Assembly: GCF_019649055.1 (NCBI RefSeq)
Contig: NW_026570433.1
Coordinates: forward strand, 62,001 to 126,000
Source of the DNA: Paramacrobiotus metropolitanus
Taxonomy: Eukaryota > Tardigrada > Eutardigrada > Parachela > Macrobiotidae
Reading direction: 5' to 3'
DNA length: 64,000 nt
Under the pieces are notes generated by a model. The model worked only from the letters and a program-made list of their open reading frames with translations. It did not search any database and was not told the origin of the DNA. The position numbers and the translations under genes are program-made. Below are positions 50,484-62,071 of this stretch, one piece after another (the stretch's first letter is position 1; each line of letters begins with the position of its first letter).

Positions 50484-53400
50484 TAAAAATCAATCAGGAA
50501 CGTGTTATTTTCGTCGACGTACCCAAACGGGAGCGTCGTCAAGTCCGGGAGTATCCTACGTTTATCATAGGTAAGCTTAAAGCGCTTTACCTGGTCCACA
50601 GCATCAATTTCAAGGGTCCGTTTATTACGTCGTATCACGGAAGAATACCGTAAGGGGTACACTTGAGGTCCAGGTGTTGTCCAGAGTGAAGTGAAAGTAT
50701 TTAAATTAAGTGTTTTCTTGATAGTTCGATTGAGTGTAAAACCTTTAACTTTGCAGACATGCTTTCCTTTGTTCGTCACACAAGCATAAGATTTAGGAGC
50801 ACAGATGGTGACCTCTGTGATGAATTCACCATCATTTAATTCGTTTGTCAAGTCCCCATGTAGTTTCCCAACGGAACTTCAGGATCTCCTTGCCGATGAA
50901 TCCACATTAATGAATCAGTATCAAAATATATTAGGTTACGTCCAACTTGAGCCATATAATTGTATAAGTGAAGGCGGGCATGGGCAGTCGTAAACCTAAA
51001 TTCATCCAACAATAAATATTTTTGAGAAAAACGTATTTATTATATTTAATTTGAACTTACGCCGCAAGGATTACATTAGTCTTTGGATTAACTGGAATGA
51101 AGTCTTCCTTGGACTTGTACGCAACTTGAATTACGGTGTCACTGAAGAATTCGATATTGTGAATTTCCAACGCATCATTTAATAAAAGTTCGTAAAATCT
51201 TTGGGCTCGGAAATGAACTGTGTAGACAATCTGTCCTCGCGCATCCCGAGTCGGCCCCAAAAAACTACAAAGAGAAAAGAAACATTAAGCACTTTCAACT
51301 AATGTATTCCTAATGAAACAGAAGACATACTTGTTTAAAAATAACTTTGCAAGAGCGAAGCCCCAGGTTTTTTCCACTTTCTCGGCGTCAATAGATACAC
51401 CTCTCGAAGTAAAAATTCTTCCATATACTGCTTTTTCTCTTCTTCTGTTTTAACATTAGAGGCCAGCTGCTTTAAGCCTGCTTTTAATTTCAAGAAATGC
51501 TGGATGTACTTTTAAAGAACCTTCGCAAGAGCTTGATTTAGAACTTTGACGAAGGTCGATAGGCAGAACAGGCAACAATAGACTTTGGGCGGTAGAATGG
51601 TCAGGTAAAATAGTCCGAAATAATTTTCCAATTGCATCAAAGTCCGCAGTAATTCGCACGTGTGGGCCAACTGGATATCTTTCCGCGAATTCACAGGATA
51701 TTCCGAAATGACATCGGCAAACCTAAATAAACAACTCTCATTAAAACTGAAATTATAATCTTTACGTAACTAGTTGTACCGTATTTGTTCTCGGGCTCGC
51801 ATTTATAATGCAACCGTGTCCCGTTAGTCCGGCCTCCATATATAGAGCATCGGGGGTTGAAGAGTGAACATGAATATCTTTTATTGTTTCACGAAAATCC
51901 TCATCCTCTGCCAATTTCTGATCGTACTCGCTTTCCCAAATTTTAGTAACAGAGTATCCCATTTGCTCAAGGGCGATTTCCGCTGGACGGTTGCCGCATG
52001 CAAATTCTCCATCGTTTGCTTGAGATGAGGATTTACAAATGTGCGTTTGTGGTTGGGATTGCCGTGCCAGAAGTCGCCATAGAATTCGTAAATATTTCCG
52101 CTTCTTCTCATAACCGTCCACGTAATTTTCCAATCTTCTGTTCTCTTGCAAGTGCTTTACCTTCCGTCATTTCAATATAGCTTAACCATTTACCACATTT
52201 GACTGATGCGCTGACTAGGCTTTACAACAGCAATAAGGTTTTTTCCAATATCCGTGCGCGCCAGAAAAATGGCATATACCCGCGATTGTTATGGAAGAAA
52301 ATGGGCAAAGCCCCGAAATACCCATGAACAGCTTTGAATTCTTGAGAGCAAACGCGTAAAGTGTTAACATCCTGCTTGCAGTATTGACGAGCTCCTCGTT
52401 GACATTGTACTTTCCTTTCTGCGATCTTTTCGATAAAATCCTTTGATAAGTCTTTCTCTTTGTTATTCATCAAGCTATAATTGAAATCCTCCCTTTAGGA
52501 TAGGGATAATTCTGCCAAAATTTTCTGGGCGATTGACGGATGAGGGAATTTACCTTTTGCTCTGTCGCTCCAACGCTTGAGCCCAAGCGTCTAGCGATTG
52601 GGATTGTAATTCAAAGTATCACGAAATTTTATGCCAAATTCAGGAACATCCAGTTGCATAATTTTCGAGCCGTTCATTATCAGCTTTGGAACTATCCCAT
52701 TTTTAGTAACCATTTTAGAACAAAAAAACCGTCGAACGCTCGAAGATTATGAGCCAAGACGTAGAAGTTTTAAATAATCCGGAAACAAAACTCGCAAAAT
52801 TCTGTTGTTATATCTCGGCCAATATCGCACGAGTCAGAAAAATCCATTCCTGGCCGTTGTCGTTTTGAAGAACGGCCAGGTTCGAATAAAACGCCCGTTT
52901 CCGGACACGGGTAAGTCTCAAAATCGAAATAGAGAACTGGGCTGTTCTTGCTTTCGAGATCCTGGTCCGTCAGGACTTCGGGCCTCAATGTAGCAACATG
53001 GTCATTTGTTACGTGTTCTTTGCACACCGAGCAAAATCCACGCACACGTGGTCCGTGTACGAAAAGCTCTGGAGACAAATGATTGGCAAGAAGGACAGAC
53101 AAATAACGTTTGACATACCGTAATCCCGTTTTCTCCCGAGCCAGCAGCGCGATGATGATTGAAACACTCTTCACTGTAAAATGTTCGGCAGCAGTCCGAA
53201 CAGTATATTCTTCTCCAGGATTACATTCGAATCGCAGGCATTGTTTGCAACGGTATTGGCATCGATGGCGATTTTTATGATCGTATCCGCGATTGCAACG
53301 GTCGCACCAGTACGATGTTTTGAACCAAGCCGGCAGGTTTTCAAGACATCAAAATGGTTATTATGATGTAGCAAACGAATCTTTTTTTCGGCATATTCGC

Positions 53401-54218
53401 CGGCATAGACGATCGTATTGAGGTGGTCGACACTCGTTATCAGGATTTGGTAGTCCGGTAAGGCCAGTTGAAACTGTTGAACGTCTTCCAAAGTATATTG
53501 TCGAAGATCCAGTCCTGCGTTAGCAATGAGTTCTTTAGCCATTTTTGTCTGCAGCGTTCTGTCGGAAGCCGTACAGAGTCCTTTGGTGTGATACAAGCGT
53601 GTGTATAGCGGAATATTATCATCTGCGAGGGCCTTAGCTATAACAAGCGCACGAGCCAAACAGAGATTGTCTGAATTACGAACAGGTATTACGCTCCTCA
53701 TGGTCTCCAGCTTTTCGCAATAAAGAACATCGTATCGACAGGATCCAGCGGGAAGGTTGGAATGGTGAATTTCCAGCTCAAAAGAATCATCCAGTACAAA
53801 TTCTTGGGAATTGAGTACGCGGAAACTTCTTTCATCAATCGCGCAACGGTTAACTGATCACGACGAATGAAAGGTGTGTGAATAGGGAACGAGAGGTGAC
53901 GGCTATGCAACTTGATTCTTACCCGTTCGTGATCTGGGATGTCAGTAAGGATTTCGTTTAAAATTTCGTTCAAAATGGCTGTTATGACATCGGGAATCTC
54001 AGCAAAAGGAATATGATTGAGGTGATGAACTTTGCACGCAAATCTTTTACACGTCATCTGATAACGGCGGTGGTAAAATCGTTTATCGGTTTCAACACAA
54101 AAAAGTTCTTTATATGAAGCGGGTCTTCAGTAACATCGCCATCATCAACAGCATTAGTATCGTAATCATTATTAGATTCAATTGAATCAGCAGAAGCTTC
54201 AGCAGCTATGCGAGACAT
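50480..54218 (-). pseudogene. polB: Protein-primed DNA polymerase B with introns and frame breaks
   Basis: ATG at 54,218 to TAA at 50,482-50,480. Order along the gene: N-terminal region (RIKLHSRHLSFPI), a Cys/His zinc-ribbon section near 53,180-53,300, the exonuclease motif YFDFET near 52,920, exonuclease motif YCKQDV near 52,380, the TPR-type motif EFYGDFWHGNP near 52,070, LENYFGLFYLTILPP near 51,620, polymerase motif B-like LAKLFLN near 51,335, motif C YFDTDS (Asp codons at 50,914-50,922) and the end KSYACVTNKG. GT-AG introns fit at 50,996-51,060, 51,265-51,330 and 51,724-51,771. Other breaks, for example at a G run near 50,857 and at A-rich runs near 52,100, are single-base changes. Replicates the element; this copy is probably dead. 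Confidence 0.85.
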
Positions 54219-54235
54219 TTTTGCAAGCAGAAAGG

Positions 54236-55666
54236 TCACAGCAACTGGTTCTTAATGACAGAAAAGTGTTCCTGACACTGCTTTACAAATTCTAACTCAT
54301 CTGACTTTATATTCACACAATTTTTTATGGCATCGCCAGATCTGATACGTACAGACATGGTTGAGTCATCGGAGGCAGTCGTAGTACGGTTTTCATGTAC
54401 AAAAGCTGCTTGGGTATTGGACGTGGTGTCAATAATGCACCAAGATAGGGTTTCCGGGTGCGCATTGGCGGTGGAGGTGGAGACTGTTTTTTGGCGGTAT
54501 TTTGCAAAAGCAGCCGTATTGGTCCATTCTACAATTTTTCCAGAATATCCATTCCAACAACCAGTTCATTGCACCGCGTATTTTATGGCGGGCAATAACG
54601 AACTACGTTGGATTTTTATGCAACCGGTAGAAAGCCATGAAAGGATTATTGATCCTTTTCTGACAAAGATGCTATACGCATCGCGGTACTGTGAATAACT
54701 TCGGAAGGTCCGGTCGTCCCGTTTATCAGTAAAGGTCTGGTAGAGCCAGTCCACGGATTGAGCGTTTGCTAATCTGATACGCTTGGCAGGCACGAGATGC
54801 TGGTCCCCAGAATCCGCTGGCGCTGCAGTAACAGTATCTGCAGAATAAACAATGTAAATAATCAAAAAGAGTTAAGGATCAGTGAAACTTACTTTTGACG
54901 ATGATGGAAGTGCAGAGGTACTGGGTCCAGCAACTTCAGCAGTTGGAGATGTAGTACAACAGAGAACGGAAAGCGGTGCTGATGAAACAACTGATCTGTG
55001 ATAGGTAATGGATCGGAAGTTGTTGATCACCATGGAGAGCTGTAGGTTGCTGCAGAGTGTTATGTGGCGACAGAATAATGTAGAGATGGCGCTGCTTGTA
55101 GTATTCGTAACGCGCTATATATCCTTGCACTGGATCAATGCCTGCAACATCACTATATTTTGAAAATAAGTTGCAAAACAAACAAAGCACTAAACTTGCT
55201 TTTTAAGTCTTCCAGGCGGCCATATAATGGTGTTAAACGGAATATCTGGTCACCCACTGCAACATGAAAATGAAACTTGAGGCGTATGTTGCTGGCACAG
55301 AAATAAAATTGTGTAGATACCGTGGTGGCAGATTTCCGCACCAGTTGCTTCATCTATAAAATTAAAGAAACTTTTAAATTCAGTGAACGAGATGATAAAA
55401 CACTAAACCTTTAAAAATCGGCTGAATGGGTGGTGAGACCACGGGCTTGATTGAAAGTGTAGTTCTGGCTGTTGCTGTTGTTGTTGTTGTTGCGTTACTA
55501 AACAAATTTATATTTCAACAACTGTACAAAAAATTTTTGCGTTTAATTATACCCAAAGTACTTGTTGTCGGAGTCGTAAGAACATTATAGTCCTGCAGCT
55601 GAATTTCCAGTCACTTAAAACTTTATCCCAAAGAGCCTCGCCATCAAACGCATTAAGATCATCCAT
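54236..55666 (-). CDS. Spliced gene of unknown function in the Polinton
   Basis: ATG at 55,666 (MDDLNAFDGEALWDKVL). Exons are linked by GT-AG introns of about 55 bases (55,354-55,408), 43 bases (near 55,153-55,195) and about 55 bases (54,840-54,890). A Gln run precedes QSSPWSHHPFSRFLK; next come KFHFHVAVGDQIFRLTPLYG and DPVQGYIARYEYYKQRH; the last exon reads RIRLANAQSVDWLYQTFTD and, after a TGA at 54,568-54,566, GYSGKIVEWTNTAAFAKY, ending TGA at 54,238-54,236. One frame step is needed near 55,085. It lies just upstream of polymerase B in the same orientation. No family recognised. Confidence 0.5.
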
Positions 55667-55822
55667 TATCCATTACGTTTAAAGAATCAACAGCGAATGA
55701 AAGCAAGTAGAGAAAAAGGAAGCAGAATAAAACTATTACAGTTATATAGTATCAGCAGAATGCAACTGCTACATTTTGCAGTGCAACATTTTACACACAA
55801 TTTTCCAGAACAGCAAAATGTA

Positions 55823-57153
55823 TCAAGTAAAATAAAGTGACGTGACGGCTTCAACAGGCTGACGGTAAGGCAGAGGCTTCCTCGGTCTAGGGTCGCTTTG
55901 GCGCACTGTCCGCACATGACCAGATGTTTACACGGACTGATCAGCGTGTTGGCATACCGCGACAGACAGATTTTACATTTTAACTGCTCAACGGTACGGG
56001 CATCGTCTCCGACGGGTACTTCGGTGGCATAGTGCAAAAATGCTTTGCTCCAGAAATCGGCGTTATGGAACTCCACCGCTTCTTCCAGTTCCTCCCAAAA
56101 ATAGAAACGGCCCTTCTTCTTAGCCTTAGCGGCATCAATTTGGTCTTGACTGAAGCCAACGAGCCGTGCTTTGTTTTCCAAAACAGTCATACCTACATAA
56201 TATTAAAAAAGAAATACACAAAAAAAATAAAAGTAACAAACAGATCAAACACACCTTGTATTCCAATGTCGGTAACAGGGGACTTGCAAGCTCGTATAAC
56301 ATCGTTGATGAACCGTTTGCCTTTACATTCATCAGATATGCACAGGCTGGTGATTGGCGGGCATGTTCAATCCATGGTTCCAGATCCAGCGGCAATCCAG
56401 AAATGAAAACATAGCAGTAAAACAGCGTACAGCATCCGGGCATACCAAACACTCCGGCACAGCAAGACCTGCATAATAATAAAACCCATTGTCCTGTAAC
56501 AGGCGACCGAAGCGCCCGGTCGACGTTATTTACCGCGTCCGACACATTAGCCAAATGTGTCGGCAGCGAGCAACGGGGCCCCCACCCCCCCTTCGCCTGG
56601 TTTAACTGTTCGACCAGTAATCGTAACCGTTGTTTTTTTGTCGATCTGATAGCCAAAAAATGTTTTGTTGTAAAGCTCACCGCAGTTGTAGAATCCAGCT
56701 TCGGCCAGCTTGTACACCAAGTGTTTTTTCTTCGGGCCACGGTCTGTCGTCAAGGAAAACGCCCGCGCATACATGGTGTTATACTTTGCGCAGTCGGGAT
56801 TGTTTGCGGTGAATGGTTGTACTCAATGTTGTCCTGATCGTAATCCATCCGCAGCCCGTTGCATTCCACCCACATCTGTGGAAGTTATCTTTAACCGCTT
56901 TGCCAAAGCATGGATTCTTGCACGGTGTGCGATAGATGCCCGTTAGACATGTTCCCTCAATCTCACAGCAGTAAACGCAACGGATCTGGTGCTGGATCCC
57001 CGTGCAATACCAGCCCAGTTCGGCGTACTCTTTCGCCACTTCGAGGGTAATTTTACCCCCACAACCACGAAAAGTTTCAATGCGATTCTCAATACTTTCG
57101 GCTGGATAGCGCGGATCCCAACGAGGGCCAAAAGCACTTGCAAAACCGTCCAT
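55823..57153 (-). pseudogene. Inhibitor-of-apoptosis-like BIR/RING gene
   Basis: The first ORF (57,153-56,779) has a BIR-like section: RIETFRGCGG, YAELGWYCTG, CVYC and FHRC. A second BIR-like section is spread over frames: LAEAGFYNCGELY near 56,690, and PWIEHARQSPACAYL near 56,370, the classic HxxxxxxC end. A 62-base GT-AG intron (56,193-56,254) leads to an exon with KARLVGFSQDQIDAA and a RING start CKICLSRYANTLISPCKHL, MCGQCA. The final RING residues (YRQPVEAV, one Cys replaced by Tyr) are in the next frame, ending TGA near 55,823. Such proteins block caspases and act as ubiquitin ligases. Several frame breaks make it non-functional here unless more introns exist. Confidence 0.7.
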
Positions 57154-57376
57154 TGTTCTGTTAGCGTGTAGGCGTGCGTGCGTGTGTGCTCTATGCTCTA
57201 CGGTTTTATGAAGCCCAGTGTGAACGCAAAATGCTGAGCAACAAATTGCTGAACCGGATTTTGTGGTCAGGGTGTTTAGTGTATTTGATTATTATAAATA
57301 CAGGCTTCTAATTCCAACTCGTTTTCATTATTCTTCCTGACACTTTTAGTTAGTCTACCTTTTCTGCTGATATACC

Positions 57377-58447
57377 ATGACTAGTCTGCCTCCTGCCAAA
57401 CGCGGTTTCGTACCCGATAAAACTGATCTTGTCGGGGAAGCAAAGCGCAAGTTTGCGAGCGAAAGATCGCGTTCCACTACGAAGGATTCCCTACCATGAA
57501 GTTCGGGTACGACAAGTTCATCTGCACCCGCATCAACAGTGACACCCAGGCCTTGGAGTTCATTATTGGCGACTTTACGACTGCCAATCCTCCTGGACCA
57601 GATGCAAAATGGACGCTGGGAGAGAAACACATTTTTCTCACCATTGAACAGTTCATGCGCCTCGTTGGACTCATCTACAACAACATTACGACTTTAATCC
57701 GGGATCCACAGCTAACCAGCGGTAACCTGTCCACCCTGTTTCACCTCGGAAACGACGTCTACTTTGTGTGGTCAAGCTATGACAGTGTAGCGCTGGCCAA
57801 TATCCGCCAGTTCTGCAAGAGAGGCAACGGCGACATGCAGGCCACCAAGAATGGTGTTTCTTTTGGGATAAAGTCGTTTGAATCACTTCGTACCACCATC
57901 CAAGACCTGTCAATGTTCAAGGACATCAATGCTTTGTTGAAAGCACGTGGCTCGCTGGTGATTCACAACGAACCAACGGCAGCGGATTTTTCAAGCCTGT
58001 TGGCTGGCCTGCCGTTCACCATGTATGGTATGTGGCTTGACCGTCTGCACGAGAACTGTGCACGTTGCGGGGAAATGGTCACGTTGTTTACACAACCAAC
58101 TGTTCGTGAAGCCAGCCATGCCTGTGAATGGGGATTGGGTACACTGAATCTAACGGAAGAAATGATGAACGACATCATTACTGAGCTTGAAATGGCAAAC
58201 GTCTCATTGGCATGATGTTGTTACTGCGTCCTTGGGGCCAGCTTACCGGATTTGACGACATTTTGGGTTTTAACGCCAAACAGTTTTGGACCAGCACAAG
58301 GATACCCTGTGGGAGTCTGTCAAGCGTATTGCCATGGAGAAGCTGAAGATTACGGAGATTGGAGACGGGAAGATGAAACTACCTATCGAAGTCAACAAGG
58401 CCCAGGAAGGAAACAGCGGCAACGGTGGTGAAGACGGTGGTGTCTAA
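57377..58447 (+). CDS. Opposite-strand gene in the Polinton, unknown
   Basis: The main ORF starts ATG 57,496 and runs 239 codons to TGA at 58,213-58,215 (FICTRINSDTQALEFIIGDF, EKHIFLTIEQFMRLVGLIYN, FAR-like CARCGEM near the end). An upstream 40-codon ORF from ATG 57,377 (MTSLPPAKRGFVPDKTDLVG) ends TGA overlapping the main ATG (ATGA); protein-like text FHYEGFPT just before the main ATG suggests one original protein with a frame step. Downstream, VKRIAMEKLKITEIGDGKM in another frame ends TAA 58,445-58,447. It is the only sizeable plus-strand gene in this element. I do not recognise it. Confidence 0.55.
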
Positions 58448-58611
58448 GACGACGGAAATCGTTTGCGTTTTGTGTTACGGTAAAGCATGTCTGTGTTACC
58501 ATAAAAATTTCAATGTAAACGCGAAAAAAAAAAAGTGCTGATTGCTTCACTTCTACCTCAGGGACATAAAATGTGAAATGTAAAACCCAAAAAATTTGCT
58601 GCTTTTTTATT
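58448..58611. other. Short AT-rich spacer
   Basis: A convergent spacer between the plus-strand gene and the protease gene with an A run near 58,525-58,535. No gene is seen. Confidence 0.4.
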
Positions 58612-59091
58612 TTATTCAAGTTCTGCATACATTGCTGTGTTCATGTTAAAGTGATTGTTTACCCATTGACAAACCGTTGCATCATTGTTTGCGTAATTTT
58701 TTGTGAAATAATGAATAATGTCTTTATATGATTCTCCGCTTGCGCGCTTATAAATAAAAAAAATGCAAAATTGACCGCAGACTGTCGAAAACGTTTGTTG
58801 TATACGTTCCATTTGATAAACAACATGTAAATCAGTTAACCATTCTCTAATCTCGTCAAAATACTCCACAGATCGTCCGTATGAGTCGAAAAACTCGATG
58901 GATGACGGCTCGCTTTGATAGAATGCTAGCCAGTGTTCACCAGAACCACTGGATTTGTCCGTGTTGACGATGTAGGCGGCAGGTAAAACATTGGACAGTT
59001 CGGGAAGTGTATCCCGGGCATAAACTCCTCGAAATATCCTCTCCGTTTTTGGATTTTGGCAAAGTATCTTTGTCATTGTTCGATTATCCAT
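58612..59091 (-). CDS. pro: Adenain-type cysteine protease
   Basis: A complete 159-codon ORF. GEHWLAFY holds the catalytic His53, FFDSYG the acidic Asp69, IQQTF a Gln at 98-99 and VCGQFCIFF the nucleophile Cys109, the His-Asp-Gln-Cys set of adenovirus-type and Polinton maturation proteases. In virions this enzyme cleaves capsid precursors. ATG at 59,091 is 5 bases after the major capsid stop. No frame break is seen, in contrast to neighbouring genes, so the protein may still be expressible. Confidence 0.9.
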   Translation of the reverse strand: MDNRTMTKILCQNPKTERIFRGVYARDTLPELSNVLPAAYIVNTDKSSGSGEHWLAFYQSEPSSIEFFDSYGRSVEYFDEIREWLTDLHVVYQMERIQQTFSTVCGQFCIFFIYKRASGESYKDIIHYFTKNYANNDATVCQWVNNHFNMNTAMYAELE

Positions 59092-59096
59092 TTTAG

Positions 59097-60484
59097 TTAA
59101 TTGGTAAAGTCACAAATTAGCTGACGAAAATTGTTAATTTCTATTACCGCGTCAAACGTAAGAAATGTGACCATGATCGTGGGCTGCTTGAGCGGTTGGT
59201 TGAAGACTACTCGGATGCCTAAATTACCCTGACGAATTAGACTTAGAGGGCCGAGTCCGGTTCCCCCTGGCGTTAAATCAAAGCCGTAAATACAAAATCC
59301 GTTTGCATACTCGTCGCGATTAAAAGGCAGTGCGCCAAAAGGACTGTTACGCCGTCCTAAAGTGTCTAGCAGACCATCGTAGCACTCCAAGTAATTACCG
59401 TTTGCATAATCCGGCTCGTACGGCCGATTAGGAAAAGACTGTCCATCAACTTCGACGCTGATTTGAGACAAATTAAAGTGTTGAAAATTGAATGGATTTG
59501 TCTTTTCGTGCCGTTAAAAGCATCCGCTGCGACAAAAGCCACAAAAGCACCTTGGGGACTTGACCAATGTGTATGTTATTAAAACAGTGCTTTGTATGTT
59601 GGCAGGTAATTCGATCGGGCGCATCAGAACACGTTCTATAGGATATTTTGCTGTTGTGGTTAATAACCGCTTGCTTATAGCATTCATGTATTCTGGAACC
59701 CTGTAATACAATGCATTAGATTTTTATGCAGATATTTTCAAATTTTTCCTGCTGCTTACCAACATAACGGCGAACAAAAATTCTTAGGATTGCGTATGAA
59801 CAATTTAAATTGTCCTGCGCCGGATTCGCAAAATCGCGAAGATAGAATTCGGGTTTATTTAAAACAAAGCGTATTTGTAATGGAACTCCAGTTATCAAAG
59901 GCTTGTCTTGCATGAAAATATCCGAAAACAATTTCCCGCTTAAAGGGATGTATTCATGTTTTGCGAAAAGCCTGAGTCGTGATTGTTCGGCTGAGTTGTT
60001 AACAGAATCTTTCAAAGCTTCCAGCGACATCCAAGTAAACCACAGGATGTTAGCTGTGTATTCATCGCCTCTTTGTGTAATTTAGCAAGCACTCAAACAT
60101 TGCTCTGTATGGATAATAGATTGCGCAGTCGCTTACCAATCGGTTAGCAACCGAAACTTGAACTGATTGAAACATTGAATGAATCAAATTATTTACAGGA
60201 GCACAGGTATCCGTCGCTTTGATTCGCTCCCAACTACCATCAGCATTCCTTTTCTTTCAGTGCTACTTCTAATTCTATGCTTAAATCCGGTAAAGAAACC
60301 ATGGCGTTTGATGAAGGAGCTATATAAAATTTATGTCACCACCCGCCGGAATATTTTCCGGAATGGCGGCTGTGGGCCGATTCTTTCTTCTTCTGTCCGA
60401 ATCGGTCCGCAAACGAAGGCGGTATGGCAAAATGTGCGATTCTGCAGCAATGGCAGGTTCTGACCCTTCGATTATGGAAGCCAT
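59097..60484 (-). pseudogene. mcp: Major capsid protein (hexon-like, double jelly roll)
   Basis: ATG at 60,484 to TAA at 59,099-59,097. Recognisable pieces in order: NNLIHSMFQSVQVSVANRL and YYPYRAMFECLLNY (about 60,200-60,100), KLFSDIFMQDKPLITGVPLQ (about 59,930), AKYPIERVLMRPIELP (about 59,640), then an uninterrupted end with FGALPFNRDEYANGFCIYGF, SLIRQGNLGIRVVF and AVIEINNF. These match the order seen in Polinton hexon-like proteins. At least three frame changes are needed (near 60,300, 60,080 and 59,560); no GT-AG intron explained them. It would build the icosahedral shell. Confidence 0.82.
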
Positions 60485-60559
60485 TTCTAAATATAGTCAG
60501 GAAGATCAAATGGTGGGACCACGGCAATTTTGGTAGTGCGTTTCGCTTCGTTGGCTTCT

Positions 60560-60907
60560 TTAATACCCTTTTCTTCCTTTTTTACCGCCGCTAGATGTTT
60601 GTTGAGTTGGTGCGAGAACTTGGGCGATTTTGTTGCCCACAGATTTTGCAGCTTCATGTACCGCTGTACTAGCTGCTTCTTTTAAATGAGGCGTAGCAGC
60701 TAAAGCGGCTTGTGCCTGCGGCGCTGCCGCCCTTACAACTGGTGCAACAAAACGAGCAACCTTGGAAAATACTGCACGCAGAAAACTACCAAAACCTCCA
60801 CCGTTTTGATAGCTTCCACGATATTGAACAAATCCGCTCCCCAGCTGTGTATGACCCAGTAAATCATCAAATAATCCCGGATCGGGTGCAAAAGCTTTAT
60901 ATCCCAT
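60560..60907 (-). CDS. Small basic/hydrophobic virion protein
   Basis: A complete 115-codon ORF beginning MGYKAFAPDPGLFDDLLGH. A Gly-rich stretch (YQNGGGFGSFLRAVFSKVAR) is followed by an Ala-rich amphipathic helix and a basic end (SSGGKKGRKGY). It lies between penton and major capsid genes, ATG 2 bases after the penton stop. Composition and position match the minor virion proteins of Polintons that resemble adenovirus core or membrane-lytic peptides. The specific role is inference. Confidence 0.65.
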   Translation of the reverse strand: MGYKAFAPDPGLFDDLLGHTQLGSGFVQYRGSYQNGGGFGSFLRAVFSKVARFVAPVVRAAAPQAQAALAATPHLKEAASTAVHEAAKSVGNKIAQVLAPTQQTSSGGKKGRKGY

Positions 60908-60909
60908 TT

Positions 60910-62060
60910 TCAGTATCTTGCCGGTCGGAAATGGAGCTTCACCATCGATTTTCCTGTTGCGAATTTAGCGTTGTCTCCGAGATCAGTGGCAATTGTTACT
61001 TCGATGTTGTCGAAAATGGGGCGTAAAAGTGGAACATAATGAGGCATTTCAAACGTTCCGTGATAATTTTGAAAGCCTCCGTTGCCTTAATAGGCACTGC
61101 TCTTAAAACCTGCGCATACGTGTCACCAAGCAAAGTAAAATCCGCAACATCGCAATAAATATATAAAGATTGATTCCCAATCATGGCGTTTATAGCTTCC
61201 TGGGCAGCAAACAAAAAATTTTGGATAATTATCGGTGCCGGCTTTGACTTTTTTCGTTCCGGTTGTTGAACGCTTTCTAAACCAGACGTATTTTGTTTTG
61301 AACCGGTTCCTTCGGTATTTTTGATGACGGTGATTCTGTTTTTTCGCAGATATAGAAGCTGTTGCTGGCGCAGCTGGCTTTGGCGCTGGTGTCTGCGCAG
61401 GCGGCGGTGGTGGTTGGGGCGGTGAAACTGTATTTGCTTTCGCAACTGTTTGTTGTCGAGCTTTTCTTTGAAAAATTCCTCCAGCTGATTTAAACCGTCA
61501 AAATTTTGCGCAAGGTCAACGATATTTGCAGGATCAGAATAGGCAAACAGTTGTCGATGCTGACACCCCAAAATGCGTTTCAGCAGTTCATTGTTAATAG
61601 CCAGAATAACGGTATTGGCATTAATTGCAGTTTGCACTTTTTGATTGTTAGCTAGTAATTCAATAGAAAATGCTCTCCTCTTTTTGGATTCTTGTCCTTT
61701 TGCCAAGAGGAGCTTCGGAATTTGCGAAGAGATTGTTGCAATGATTTGTTCGTTGGTATAATTACCGGCGTGTAAAGTAATGCGCTTTTTCTCAAACAGA
61801 AACTTTTCCAACCCTGTTTTAGCATCCGAATTTGTTACAATATCGTAAACCTGCAAACAATCCATGGTCTGCTCTGTAGGAGATTGTACATGGAATTTGG
61901 GTAATAGAGTTCGACAATTGCAACTTCCCATTTTCCAGACAATGAAATCGTTTTGCATAATTTGGTTTTCCAACTGGATGCAGTGTTATTCGAGTAAATA
62001 TCTGCAAGCATCACTCGGCAATGTGATGTAAAATGGCTGTTGATATTGCAAGCTATTCAT
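60910..62060 (-). pseudogene. Penton (minor capsid) protein
   Basis: ATG at 62,060 (MNSLQYQQPFYITLPSDA) to TGA at 60,912-60,910. In another frame SGKWEVAIVELYYPNS follows near 61,930, a hallmark of Polinton penton proteins. The long central frame (61,973-60,996) includes KRITLHAGNYTNEQIIATI and, near its end, QSLYIYCDVADFTLLGDTYA. The last part (FDNIEVTIATDLGDN, MVKLHFR) lies in a third frame. Frame steps fall near 62,000, 61,850 and 61,060. A basic, Gln-rich insertion (residues 185-230 of the central frame) is unusual. It would form the fivefold vertices. Confidence 0.75.
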
Positions 62061-62071
62061 TTTCTAATCCG

